Source: Calothrix sp. PCC 7103
Lineage (GTDB): Bacteria; Cyanobacteriota; Cyanobacteriia; Cyanobacteriales; Nostocaceae
DNA length: 64,000 bases
Assembly (NCBI RefSeq): GCF_000331305.1
Contig: NZ_KB217481.1
Span: forward strand, 238,698 to 302,697
Direction: 5' to 3'
The position numbers and the translations under genes were made by a program. Position 1 is the stretch's first letter. Every line of letters begins with the position of its first letter. The notes under the pieces are model-generated. The model had not been told where the DNA came from. It made no database searches and worked only from the letters and a program-made list of their open reading frames with translations. Of the stretch, positions 27,365 through 36,654 are shown piece after piece.

Positions 27365-28765
27365 ATGTCACGTTCACTGAGACTACGTATAGAGTCTGAA
27401 TCACAGGTTAGACTGGCTTTACGGCGCAATGGCTACATCAGCCAGAGGCTATTAGCAGAGGATTTGGGCATTTCTCAATCCACAGTAAGCAATTTTCTCA
27501 CCTGTAAGCCAGTAGATTTTTCCTATTTTACGGAAATTTGCGATAAATTGGCACTTTCATGGAAAGATATAGCCGATTTAGAGGTGCCACTTGTAGACGA
27601 TTCAGAGGCGCCACTCATGGAAGCACTTGAACAAAGTTCTAGCTCATGTAGTACAGTAGTGACAAATGAAGTTACAAGCACATTACTTTCTTCATTGACC
27701 GTAGTGGACTACTTGCTTGAATATCCAGAGGGAGAAGTATCGCTTTCATCACCGTTTTATATTGAACGGGCGCCTGTAGAGTTGCGTTGTTACGATGAAA
27801 TCAAGAAACCAGGCTCGTTGATTCGCATCAAAGCTCCTCAGCAAATGGGAAAATCTTCACTGCTTACGCGAACTCTTCGAGAAATCGAGAAAGCGGGGGA
27901 TGTAACGATAACTATCGACTTTCAGCTAACTGGAGAAGAGTTTTTTAGCAATTTGAATACTTTTTTACGTTGTTTTTGTGCCAGTGTCAGCCAGGAGTTG
28001 ACTAAAAATAATCCCGAATTACAACTTTCAATTCTAAATAAATTAGATGGGCATTGGCATTTAGCCGAACGTATAGGTAGTATGAGAGCCTGTAAGGACT
28101 ATTTTGAGCGGTACTTATTTCCCGAAATCGACAAGTCATTGACTTTAGGTTTAGAAACAGTTGATAGGCTCTTTGAGTATCCAAAAATTTATAAAGAGTT
28201 TTTTGGTTTGCTGCGCTCGTTACATGAGGAGAGTAAACGACGGGATATATGGAAAAAGTTGCGGCTAGTAATGGTACATTCAACAGAAGCATATGTACCA
28301 TTAGATATTAATCAATCGCCGTTTAATGTTGGCTTATCAATAGAATTACCAGAGTTTACTCATGAGCAAGTTTTTGATTTAGCTCAACGTCACAAGCTTG
28401 ATTGGAACGACATAGAAGTTAAAAGCCTCGTAGAAATGATCGGCGGACATCCCTTTTTAGTACGTTTAGCTCTATATAAAATCGCTAACAGAGAAATATC
28501 TTTATCTGAGTTACTGCAAACGGCGCCTACTGCTGCTGGAATTTATAGCAATCACTTGCAGTATCAAGACTCAATTTTACATAAACAACCAGAACTAGAA
28601 AGCGCGATGCGAGAAGTTGTATCAAGCAATGTACCAGTACTATTAAAAACGGCGCCAAGGTTTAAGCTGCATAGTATGGGATTGGTAAAATTACAAGGTT
28701 CGGAAGTTGTACCAAGATGCCAACTGTACCGTCAATATTACCAGGATAGTTATAACTCATATTAA
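27365..28765 (+). CDS. HTH plus AAA_35 ATPase, Walker B altered
   Basis: A 466-residue protein, start ATG 27365. Residues 1-75 are an HTH module (VRLALRRNGYISQRLLAEDLGISQSTVSNFLTCKPVDFSYFTEICDKLALSWKDIADL) closely like the N-terminus of the 33725 protein. An AAA_35 domain follows with Walker A APQQMGKSSLL, the RDIWKKLRLVMVHSTEAYVPLDINQSPFNVGL block and GGHPFLVRLALYKIA. The Walker B strand reads LTLGLETVDRLF, where related proteins usually have DE, so hydrolysis may be impaired. The end is a winged-helix-like segment. It is divergent from the 27177 gene (187-base gap), so the two likely share a regulatory region, and it is followed by the sigma-like gene. A DNA-binding or adaptor role for the HTH is a family inference. 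Confidence 0.8.
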   Translation: MSRSLRLRIESESQVRLALRRNGYISQRLLAEDLGISQSTVSNFLTCKPVDFSYFTEICDKLALSWKDIADLEVPLVDDSEAPLMEALEQSSSSCSTVVTNEVTSTLLSSLTVVDYLLEYPEGEVSLSSPFYIERAPVELRCYDEIKKPGSLIRIKAPQQMGKSSLLTRTLREIEKAGDVTITIDFQLTGEEFFSNLNTFLRCFCASVSQELTKNNPELQLSILNKLDGHWHLAERIGSMRACKDYFERYLFPEIDKSLTLGLETVDRLFEYPKIYKEFFGLLRSLHEESKRRDIWKKLRLVMVHSTEAYVPLDINQSPFNVGLSIELPEFTHEQVFDLAQRHKLDWNDIEVKSLVEMIGGHPFLVRLALYKIANREISLSELLQTAPTAAGIYSNHLQYQDSILHKQPELESAMREVVSSNVPVLLKTAPRFKLHSMGLVKLQGSEVVPRCQLYRQYYQDSYNSY

Positions 28766-28859
28766 AAATAGATACAACTAAATAAACTCGATAGTTTCTC
28801 CAGCCAGAACTCATAAAACAGTAGTGTTTGATGGAGTTATTGAGTTTAACGCAGCGAAT

Positions 28860-29567
28860 ATGTTATCACAACAACAAATTCCAGTTTCTTACACCACTAA
28901 TAAAAACTTACAACGACATGTTAATAAAACCAAATACTCTGTAAATGAACTGGATATAAAGCTTGAAGAATTAGCTCGAATTGCTCAAAAGTCTCCGGCA
29001 AAAAGTTTGGAAAGACAACTCGCTTTGACAAAACTTATATCTAGCATCCAGCAATCAGGAAAGTTGTTTTGTAGAAAGTATAATTACTCCGATGATATAT
29101 ATAATGAAGCATTGCAAGAAACATGGCTTTATATTTCTCAAAAAATAGAAAACTATAAGCCGGAGCTTGGTAAAGTCCTCGCCTGGGTTAACTTTATCTT
29201 GGATAAACGTTTTAAAGATGCAATCAAACGCAATACAAATACATTCAAATCTTTAGACGAACCAATCTACCTTGAAGGAGATTTAGGAAGTAAAAATTTA
29301 ACTCTTTTGGATACGATTATACAACAAACTCAGTCGGATGATGTAGAAATTTTAAAAATGGCTTTAGAAGAAGACTTAAAAGGTTTATTTAGTCGAGAGC
29401 ATATCAAACATCATCCAGAGGCAAATTTTCGAGAAATTTTATTACGTAGGTTAAGTAAACAGTCTTGGAAAGAGATGTCCATTGAATGGGGCATTAGTAT
29501 ACCAACATTAAGCAGCTTTTATCGGCGCTGTATTCAAAACTCAAAAATACTGCAATACTTGTGTTGA
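28860..29567 (+). CDS. Sigma-70-like RNA polymerase sigma factor
   Basis: About 235 residues from ATG 28860; a GTG at 28824 is an alternative start. Region 2 is recognisable (DDIYNEALQETWLYISQKIENYKPELGKVLAWVNFILDKRFKDAIKR), with the DxxQExW-type core. Region 4 appears at the end (ANFREILLRRLSKQSWKEMSIEWGISIPTLSSFYRRCI). The linker between them is short, as in group 4/ECF factors. No anti-sigma gene is obvious. It lies 94 bases behind the HTH-AAA gene on the same strand and ahead of the second AAA_35 protein, so it may report STAND signalling to transcription. That link is inference from position. Confidence 0.75.
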   Translation: MLSQQQIPVSYTTNKNLQRHVNKTKYSVNELDIKLEELARIAQKSPAKSLERQLALTKLISSIQQSGKLFCRKYNYSDDIYNEALQETWLYISQKIENYKPELGKVLAWVNFILDKRFKDAIKRNTNTFKSLDEPIYLEGDLGSKNLTLLDTIIQQTQSDDVEILKMALEEDLKGLFSREHIKHHPEANFREILLRRLSKQSWKEMSIEWGISIPTLSSFYRRCIQNSKILQYLC

Positions 29568-29857
29568 AAAACTAAAGAGGCAACAAAGGCGCCTGCCTAA
29601 ATGTTTTGCTCATAAGTTAAGACTCGTGGTTGAGCTATTATAGATGCGGCGCCTTACTATATTATTTGTTAATTAGTTAACATACAATATCGATTGTCTA
29701 CCAAAAAATATACATAAATATACAAATAAGCATCAAAACTCTTTTTATTGTAAAGTCGATAATAAGTAAATAAATACCCAATATTCTCTCGTTGAAAGCC
29801 CAGTCAAATATTGGTTTGATAAAGAGAACTACTATTTTTTCTATTAATTACAAAATT
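29568..29857. other. Intergenic with two GGCGCC sites
   Basis: AT-rich spacer before the CHASE2 gene, with GGCGCC at about 29588 and 29649. No hairpin-family copy is present. Confidence 0.5.
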
Positions 29858-32686
29858 ATGACGGAAGACTACGAGTATAAAGTAGGTGGGAGTTTGGCAG
29901 TTAACGCTCCTAGCTATGTAGTACGGCAAGCAGACTCTGACCTTTACGAAGCAATCAAGGCGGGGGAGTTTTGTTATGTTTTCAACTCTCGACAAATGGG
30001 TAAAACAAGTTTGCAAGTTCTCACTATGAAGCGACTGCAAGCAAAAGGCTTTGCCTGTGCCACTATTGATATTTCTGGGCAGGGCAGCCAAGAAACTAAT
30101 CTTGAGCAGTGGTACACAGGTATTGTGTACAGTCTAGTTACAGAACTAAATTTTATCGAACCCTTAGATTTTTTCGCTTGGTGGGATGCGCGCGGTTCGA
30201 TTTCTCCAGTGCTGCGTTTAGGAAAATTTTTTGAAGAGCTAATGCTACCCAATGTTCAAGAAAATATTGTTATTTTCATTGATGAGATCGATAGTATCCT
30301 GAGTTTAGACTTTAAAAGCGATGATTTTTTTGCTTTAATTAGAAGTTGTTACGAAAAGCGCTCTATCAAACCTGAATATAGGCGCCTGACTTTTACTTTA
30401 ATTGGGGTAGCAACACCCTCAGATTTAATTGAGGATAAAAGGCGGACACCATTTAATATTGGTTGTGCTATTCAACTTTATGGTTTTAAAAATTCAGAAA
30501 TAGAGACTTTAGCAAAGGGATTGAAGGGAAAAGTTAACAATCCCCAGGCTGTAGTAGCTATTGTTTTGGATTGGACAGGAGGACAACCTTTTCTAACACA
30601 AAGAGTTTGTCAATTACTTCTTGAATCATCTTTACCTACTACTTCTACAAATATCTCACTCAATAGCATAGCGGATTGGGTAAAAAAAATTGTTACAAGT
30701 AAAATCATTAAAAATTGGGAATCACAGGATGAACCGCCTCATCTAAAAACCATAAGAGATAGAATTATTATGGACGAACTGATTGCTGGTCGTCTATTAG
30801 GCTTATATCAAAAAATCTTACAATGTGGGGAGATTTCTATTGATAATAGTGCCGAGCAAATGAGATTACGTTTAACTGGTTTAGTGGTAGAACAGCATGG
30901 CAAGTTAAAAGTTTATAACAAAATCTATGCATCTGTTTTTAATTTAAATTGGGTTGAAAAACAAGTTGATAACTTAAGACCTTATGCTGAAGCTTTCAAA
31001 GCTTGGACGCAAAGCGAATATCAAGATGAGTCACGACTATTGCGAGGTCAGGCTTTGCTGTCTGCTCATGTTTGGTCAAAAGATAAAAGTTTAAGCGATG
31101 ATGATTACAGATTTTTTGCAGCTAGTGATGAATTTAGTAGAAGGGAAGTAGAAAAAGCCTTAGATGCAGAAAAAAGAGCTAGACACTTAGAACAACTTGA
31201 AGCTAGTGTGGCTCTAGAAGCAGAAAAAAAAGCTAAACAGGCGACAGATCAGGCAAACTTAATTTTGGCAGAAGCCAGACAGGAAGTCAAAAATAAAGCT
31301 AGACGGCGTTTGACTTCCATAGATATAAAACGAAAAATAAGTATTACTTTGTGTTTTACGTGCTTGCTATGGTTAATCTGGAGTTTAGGGTTACTACAAT
31401 CTTTAGAGTTAGGATGGCTAGATTTATTTTTTAACTTACGTCCCAAAGAAAATTTAGAAGAGCGAATTACAATTGTTAGTATCGATGAATTTTTTTTGAG
31501 AAAAGTTGGGACATGGCCTATTCCTGACAATGTTATTGCTGACTTGTTGACAAAATTAAATAAATATAACCCGCGTACAATTGGCTTGGATATTTATCGA
31601 GATTTTCAAGTCAATCCTGGTAATGCACAACTACAAGCTATCTATAAATCCACATCAAGCTTGATTGGCATTGAGAAGCTATCACAGACATCAGAAAACC
31701 ATGTATTGGCGCCAATGGGTTTGAACCCAAGCCAAGTTGGTTTTAACAATATAGTGCTTGACAGTGACGCAAAAGTAAGGCGAAACTTATTATACTGGCA
31801 TACATCTAACAAACAATACAAAAGTTTTGCACTTAAAATCGCCGAGCTTTATTTACGATCATCCGGGATTTTACCATTAGCAGCACAGAGTAATCCAGAA
31901 TATTTGCAGCTTGGAAAAGCAGTTTTTCCTCGCTTTTTACCGAACGATGGTTCGTATGTGGGAGCGGATAATAGAGGGTATCAAATTATATCTAATTTCT
32001 CTAAACCTAGCTGTGTAACTTGTTCTCCTGATAATTGGGGTTTTCGCAAAGTATCGTTAAGTAATGTTCTCAACGATAAAGTTCCGGAGAACTGGATTAA
32101 AGACCGTATTATCTTGATTGGTTCTACAGCGCCTTCTTTACAAGATTACGTGCAAACACCATATTCTACTCAATTTATTGGTCACACAGCCAAAAGAATA
32201 CCTGGGGTTGAGTTGCAAGCTTACTTTATTAACGAAATAGTTAGCGCTGCTCTTGATGGAAGACCGTTGCTTCACTACTTACCTGAGAGTATAGAATTGT
32301 TATATATTTTTGTCATTTCCTATATCAGTGTAGGTATTAGTCGTAAACACCTTTCTCCATTTAAGTGCATTATATATATTTTTTTGCTAGGAGTTAGTAT
32401 TGTAGTAGTATCATACTTAGCATTATTATCAGGTTTATGGCTACCAATGGTCTTACCTCTACTCTGTTTAACGATAACTATAATTGTTACACAAATAGTA
32501 ATCTCCTATCAATTAGAACGTCTTCAACTTTGTCAGATTTTGGAGCATATTGAGGAAGTATATAATACTAATCCTGCGGCGGCTCAAATAGCAATTGAGT
32601 ACTTAAAACGTTCTGAAAATCAACAAAGTCAAATATTGATAGAACGATATAAAAAAGCTCATTTTAATCCCTATAATTTAAAATGA
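29858..32686 (+). CDS. AAA_35 STAND ATPase fused to CHASE2 sensor
   Basis: A 942-residue protein from ATG 29858 ([14 protein letters not shown]). Residues 1-400 are an AAA_35 domain nearly parallel to the 27177 gene (NSRQMGKT Walker [10 protein letters not shown] Walker [12 protein letters not shown]). A charged coiled coil leads to one membrane span (about 494-512), then an extracytoplasmic CHASE2 domain (about 515-800: [36 protein letters not shown], and [22 protein letters not shown]), three C-terminal spans (about 810-890) and a short cytoplasmic tail. CHASE2 is a ligand-sensing domain of bacterial receptors. I infer a transmembrane receptor that couples an outside signal to an NTPase switch. 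The AAA duplication with different C-terminal domains suggests domain swapping between the paralogues. Confidence 0.85.
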   Translation: MTEDYEYKVGGSLAVNAPSYVVRQADSDLYEAIKAGEFCYVFNSRQMGKTSLQVLTMKRLQAKGFACATIDISGQGSQETNLEQWYTGIVYSLVTELNFIEPLDFFAWWDARGSISPVLRLGKFFEELMLPNVQENIVIFIDEIDSILSLDFKSDDFFALIRSCYEKRSIKPEYRRLTFTLIGVATPSDLIEDKRRTPFNIGCAIQLYGFKNSEIETLAKGLKGKVNNPQAVVAIVLDWTGGQPFLTQRVCQLLLESSLPTTSTNISLNSIADWVKKIVTSKIIKNWESQDEPPHLKTIRDRIIMDELIAGRLLGLYQKILQCGEISIDNSAEQMRLRLTGLVVEQHGKLKVYNKIYASVFNLNWVEKQVDNLRPYAEAFKAWTQSEYQDESRLLRGQALLSAHVWSKDKSLSDDDYRFFAASDEFSRREVEKALDAEKRARHLEQLEASVALEAEKKAKQATDQANLILAEARQEVKNKARRRLTSIDIKRKISITLCFTCLLWLIWSLGLLQSLELGWLDLFFNLRPKENLEERITIVSIDEFFLRKVGTWPIPDNVIADLLTKLNKYNPRTIGLDIYRDFQVNPGNAQLQAIYKSTSSLIGIEKLSQTSENHVLAPMGLNPSQVGFNNIVLDSDAKVRRNLLYWHTSNKQYKSFALKIAELYLRSSGILPLAAQSNPEYLQLGKAVFPRFLPNDGSYVGADNRGYQIISNFSKPSCVTCSPDNWGFRKVSLSNVLNDKVPENWIKDRIILIGSTAPSLQDYVQTPYSTQFIGHTAKRIPGVELQAYFINEIVSAALDGRPLLHYLPESIELLYIFVISYISVGISRKHLSPFKCIIYIFLLGVSIVVVSYLALLSGLWLPMVLPLLCLTITIIVTQIVISYQLERLQLCQILEHIEEVYNTNPAAAQIAIEYLKRSENQQSQILIERYKKAHFNPYNLK

Positions 32687-32953
32687 AGGAATTTAAAATT
32701 AAAAAATAAAGGTGAAATTGAAGATAAAACACATAATTTATAACTAGCTTGAAATAGCTAACAACATGTTTTACTATTGTGGCTATTATGAATTGCAACA
32801 CTTCTGTATATTTCAGCCTCATTCACTAAAAATTATAATGGACATAGGCGCCTGTCTAAATAGTTTGCATAAGAGTCAAAATTGGTAATGCCTTCTAGGG
32901 TGTTACATCTTCCTTAATCCCTTTTTGGTGTGGTCAGTGCTGATAAATTATCT

Positions 32954-33000
32954 ACGTCCACTAAAACTGGAAATATATAGATATACATATTTAGTGGACG
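32954..33000. repeat. GTCCACT hairpin (family 2)
   Basis: Arms ACGTCCACTAAAA and TTTAGTGGACG around an ATATATAGATATACAT loop. This copy is not followed by GGCGCC at once. Confidence 0.8.
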
Positions 33001-33152
33001 GGTACGCCCCTTCAAAGAAAGCTTTATTGTTTTGGAACGTGCTGTCTGTCTACGGTTAGCTTGAGGCGCCAAAAGTCAAGCTGAAGGTTTATGGGTAGTG
33101 GCGCCGAGATTATATATTCTTTAAGGTTTAGGCTTGCAGCTTATTTTTCAGC

Positions 33153-33251
33153 TATTCGGTGTAAGATTTTTAATTTTCAAAATTTTACACCCTCTGGGTT
33201 CGCCAGTTTGCCGGGACGGAGACCGACTCCGGCAACTAGCAGCACCGAATA
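33153..33251. repeat. TTCGG hairpin, copy 7, right arm split by a 50-55 bp insert
   Basis: The left arm TATTCGGTGTAA is intact. The right arm TTTACAC…CACCGAATAA is split by a segment starting CCTCTGGGTTCGCCAGTTTG. The insert matches (as reverse complement) sequence at 15960 and part of an insert in another hairpin at 60290, so it is itself a mobile or repeated unit. Confidence 0.75.
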
Positions 33252-33271
33252 AACTTAAAGCTGGTGCCAAT

Positions 33272-33559
33272 CTACTTATTGTCATCATCAAGTTCGGGCA
33301 AGATTTTATCAAGTCTGTCGTTAGCATCTTTGGCAAGTTGGATGCTGCGGACACTAGAAACTAAACCTCCAGCAGCAATCACGCTTCCTTCAGGAATTTT
33401 ATTTGATAGGAGTAGTCCGGCGCCTGTAAGGCTAACTAAAAAAGAAGCAGTAGTTGCAACTAGAGCAAGGTTGAAACTGTAACGCGCTTGGCGTAAGCGT
33501 TCTTGGGCTATCCACAATTCGATGGTAGAGTGAAAAATGGGTGCTGGTTGGTTGTTCAT
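33272..33559 (-). CDS. TRADD-N-associated two-TM protein
   Basis: About 95 residues from ATG 33557-33559 (MNNQPAPIFHSTIELWIAQERL); another ATG at 33584-33586 is possible. The core RLRQARYSFNLALVATTASFLVSLTGAGLLLSNKIPEGSVIAAGGLVSSVRSIQLAKDANDRLDKIL holds two hydrophobic segments around a short polar turn. It matches the cyanobacterial TRADD-N-associated two-transmembrane domain described in STAND/TRADD-type conflict systems. The expected role is a membrane-acting effector or anchor. It is divergent from the 33725 gene, whose middle domain may be TRADD-N-like, so the two plausibly form a pair. A frameshifted second copy is at 61984-62211. Confidence 0.8.
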   Translation of the reverse strand: MNNQPAPIFHSTIELWIAQERLRQARYSFNLALVATTASFLVSLTGAGLLLSNKIPEGSVIAAGGLVSSVRSIQLAKDANDRLDKILPELDDDNK

Positions 33560-33724
33560 GGTTTTTGCTCTTTGTATAAATTTCATACTTCCAATATCGA
33601 GCTAAAACCCTGAAACCCTGACTAGGCAATGATTGTATTGTAAATAATTTGTGACTGTTTTATGATTACTTTATGCCCAAGCTTTGCTTGTGTAAGTAAT
33701 TCCTCTTAAAACTACAGCCCTAAT

Positions 33725-36577
33725 ATGACAGAACTTAGCCAAGGCACGAAAAAGAAGAGAATAACTTACGTAGCTTCTCCATTGGGTATAGAAAAAGCAG
33801 AAAAAGCTTTGGTTAGGTTTGGGTTTGAGTCAAAAATCAGTTTTGCACAATCTACACTTATATCTCGCACTACCGTTACTAAATTTTTTCAATGCCAGCC
33901 AATTCAGCTTGACTCATTTAAAAGGATATGTAAAGAACTCCAGTTAAATTGGAAAGAGATAGCAGGGATAATAGAAGAAGTACCGGAGCGGTTAAAAATA
34001 CAAGATTGCAATACTTCAGTGGCATTGAAGGTGAAGGAGGAGGGGCAAGTGCAAACAATGATACGTAAAGTTACTATTGTAGATAAACAAAGTCTAAAAA
34101 TTAAAGCTCTCATCACATTAGAAGGTGATATAAATTCAGTGGACAATTTAAAAACTCTTGAATTTATTTTACGACAACATTCAGGAAATACTATCACGAT
34201 TAATGATATTAGAGAAGGCAGTATAAAATTATTTATAGATGGTTCTTCAGAAGATATTGAACAGCTTGTATACAGCGTCATAAATGGAGAATTACAAGAA
34301 TTAAATGGTTATCCTATTAAAAATATTGAATATTCAAGTGAAAATTGGGATGAGGAAAGTAACGAAATTAGTAATAAATGGAATTTAGTTAAAGAAATTG
34401 TTGACACCCCAGTCGAAGGGCGAAATTTAAGTGGGGTTGATTTAAGTGATACTGATTTGACTGGCGCCGATTTAACTGGTGCCGATTTAACTGGCGCCGA
34501 TTTAACTGGCGCTGATTTAACTGGCACAGATTTAACTGGCGCCGATTTGACTGGTGCCGATTTAACTGACGCTATTTGGAGCGACAGGAATTTGATTAAT
34601 TTGCTAGAAGCACTTGATAGCGCCAGGGAAATTCAGAATGATTATCATCGCGCTGATGTTCTAATAGTATTAGCGGGGAAACTATCGCCTAAGTTGTTAA
34701 CAGAAGCACTTGCTGTCATCAGGGAAATTCAGGATGAGATGTCTCGCACTGATGCTCTGATAGCACTAGTGGAGAAACTGCCACCTGAGTTGTTACCAGA
34801 CGCACTTGCTGTTGCCAGGGATATTCAAGATAAAAGGTATCGCGCCAATGCCTTGATAGCATTAACAAAGAAGTTATCACTTGAGTTGTTGCCAGAAGCA
34901 CTTGCTGTCGCCAGAGATATTCGGGATGAGTATTATCGTGCCAATGCCCTGATAGCATTAGTGGAGAAACTGCCACCTGAGTTGTTCCTAGAAGCACTTG
35001 TTGTCGCCAGAGATATTCGGGATGAGTATTATCGCGCCAATGTCTTGATAGTATTAGTGGAAAAACTGCCACCTGAGTTGTTGCCAGACGCACTTGCTGC
35101 TACCAGAGAAATTCAGGATAAAAGGTATCATGGCAATGTTCTGATAGCATTAGCAGAGAAAGTAGCACCTGAGTTGTTGCCAGAAGCACTTGCTGTCGTC
35201 AGGGAAATTCAGGATGAGATGTCTCGCACTGATGCTCTGATAGCATTAGTGGTGGAGAAACTGTCACCTGAGTTGTTGCCAGACGCACTTGCTGTTGCCA
35301 GGGATATTCAAGATAAAAGGTATCGCGCCAATGCCTTGATAGCATTAACAAAGAAGTTATCACTTGAGTTGTTGCCAGAAGCACTTGCTGTCGCCAGAGA
35401 TATTCAGGATGAGTATTATCGTGCCAATGCCCTGATAGCATTAGTGGAGAAACTGCCACCTGAGTTGTTGCCAGAAGCACTTGCTGCCGCTAGGAATATT
35501 CGAGATGAGTATTATCGTGCCAATGCCCTGATAGCATTAGTGGAGAAACTGCCACCTGAGTTGTTGCCAGACGCACTTGCTGCTACTAGAGAAATTCAGG
35601 ATAAAAGGTATCATGGCAATGTTCTGATAGCATTAGTGGAGAAACTGCCACCTGAGTTGTTGCCAGAAGCACTTGCTGTCGTCAGGGAAATTCAGGATGA
35701 GATGTCTCGCACTGATGCTCTGATAGCATTAGTGGAGAAACTGTCACCTGAGTTGTTGCCAGACGCACTTGCTGTTGCCAGGGATATTCAAGATAAAAGG
35801 TATCGCGCTAACGCCTTGATAGCATTAACAGAGAAGTTATCACTTGAGTTATTGCCAGAAGCACTTGCTGTCGTCAGGGATATTCAAGATGAAAGGGATC
35901 GCGCTAATGCACTGATAGCATTAGCGGAGAAAGTAGCACCTGAGTTGTTGCCAGAAGCACTCGCTGCTGCCAGGAATATTCAGGATGAGTATTATCGCAC
36001 TAATGCCCTGGTAGTATTAGTAGAAAAACTACCACCTAAGTTGTTGCCAGAAGCGCTTACTGTTGCTAAAGATATTTGTGATGATTCTTATCGCGCCTAT
36101 GCCCTAAAAACGTTAGTGGAGAAACTGCTACCACATCATGGTAATTTGAAGGAAGCTAGTCAAAGTTTTGCTAAACTCAGCCATGCAACCTTGATTTATG
36201 CTTACTTCAGCGAAGCTGAATTGAGACGCGCTAATCTTAAAAAAACGAACTTGAATTATGCTAACCTGAGTCGAGCTTTTCTTAGCCGTGCTGATTTGAG
36301 CAATGCAAGCCTGATTGAAGCTAACTTAATTGCAGCCAACTTGAGGGATACAAATTTGATAGGTGCCAATTTAATCGGCGCCAATTTAAGTGACGCGAAC
36401 TTGATAGGCGCCAATCTAACTGATGCTGACTTAAGCGGTGCAAATGTACAAAACGCAAAATTTGGACATAACCAAGGAATTTCAGACGAACTTAAACACG
36501 ACCTCAAACAGCGAGGCGCCATATTTGTTGACGAACCACCGACTCAAGATTCAAAAATTTTAGTAGGTGTCCGGTAG
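33725..36577 (+). CDS. HTH / TRADD-N-like / pentapeptide / 16-unit alpha-solenoid protein
   Basis: A 950-residue mosaic. Residues about 15-85: HTH like that of the 27365 protein (SFAQSTLISRTTVTKFFQCQPIQLDSFKRICKELQLNWKEIAG). About 112-205: an alpha/beta domain (KALITLEGDINSV…IREGSIKLFIDGSSEDIEQLV) that resembles TRADD-N; tentative. About 232-290: pentapeptide repeats (ADLTG units). About 292-802: sixteen HEAT-like repeats of 32 residues (ALAVARDIQDxxYRANALIALVEKLPPELLPE). About 812-912: a second pentapeptide block. No NTPase domain is present. Such proteins are sensors or scaffolds in conflict systems; the near-identical repeats suggest rapid copy-number and sequence turnover of a recognition surface. 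ATG at 33725; no strong ribosome binding site. Divergent from the 2TM gene. Confidence 0.8.
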   Translation: MTELSQGTKKKRITYVASPLGIEKAEKALVRFGFESKISFAQSTLISRTTVTKFFQCQPIQLDSFKRICKELQLNWKEIAGIIEEVPERLKIQDCNTSVALKVKEEGQVQTMIRKVTIVDKQSLKIKALITLEGDINSVDNLKTLEFILRQHSGNTITINDIREGSIKLFIDGSSEDIEQLVYSVINGELQELNGYPIKNIEYSSENWDEESNEISNKWNLVKEIVDTPVEGRNLSGVDLSDTDLTGADLTGADLTGADLTGADLTGTDLTGADLTGADLTDAIWSDRNLINLLEALDSAREIQNDYHRADVLIVLAGKLSPKLLTEALAVIREIQDEMSRTDALIALVEKLPPELLPDALAVARDIQDKRYRANALIALTKKLSLELLPEALAVARDIRDEYYRANALIALVEKLPPELFLEALVVARDIRDEYYRANVLIVLVEKLPPELLPDALAATREIQDKRYHGNVLIALAEKVAPELLPEALAVVREIQDEMSRTDALIALVVEKLSPELLPDALAVARDIQDKRYRANALIALTKKLSLELLPEALAVARDIQDEYYRANALIALVEKLPPELLPEALAAARNIRDEYYRANALIALVEKLPPELLPDALAATREIQDKRYHGNVLIALVEKLPPELLPEALAVVREIQDEMSRTDALIALVEKLSPELLPDALAVARDIQDKRYRANALIALTEKLSLELLPEALAVVRDIQDERDRANALIALAEKVAPELLPEALAAARNIQDEYYRTNALVVLVEKLPPKLLPEALTVAKDICDDSYRAYALKTLVEKLLPHHGNLKEASQSFAKLSHATLIYAYFSEAELRRANLKKTNLNYANLSRAFLSRADLSNASLIEANLIAANLRDTNLIGANLIGANLSDANLIGANLTDADLSGANVQNAKFGHNQGISDELKHDLKQRGAIFVDEPPTQDSKILVGVR
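34706..36151 (+). repeat. Higher-order repeat within the 33725 gene (5 x 96 bp superunits)
   Basis: The 96-bp units are arranged as superunits of five. Superunits begin at 34706, 35186 and 35669 (spacing 480 and 483; the extra 3 bases are a GTG codon insertion). Within each superunit the fingerprint order EMSRTD, KRYRAN, EYYRAN (or ERDRAN), EYYRAN, KRYHGN (or the terminal variant) recurs. Near-identity at DNA level shows recent duplication or gene conversion. Confidence 0.85.
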
Positions 36578-36654
36578 GCGCCTGAAGTAACTGCACCAAA
36601 ATGTCCTCAACTAGGAAACCGTAAGACAGTTCAAGCATTCCAATTTATCTTTTG

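Larger units (their letters stand above)
32687..33271. other. Intergenic repeat region
   Basis: Contains a GTCCACT hairpin (32954-33000), the interrupted TTCGG hairpin (33153-33251) and GGCGCC near 32848, 33064 and 33099. No gene supported. Confidence 0.65.

Noticed and set aside
34719..35480. Long minus-strand frames within the 33725 gene (124 and 93 codons)
   Set aside because: They are the antisense of the 96-bp repeats; the repeat period is a multiple of three, so open frames repeat automatically. No start signals.
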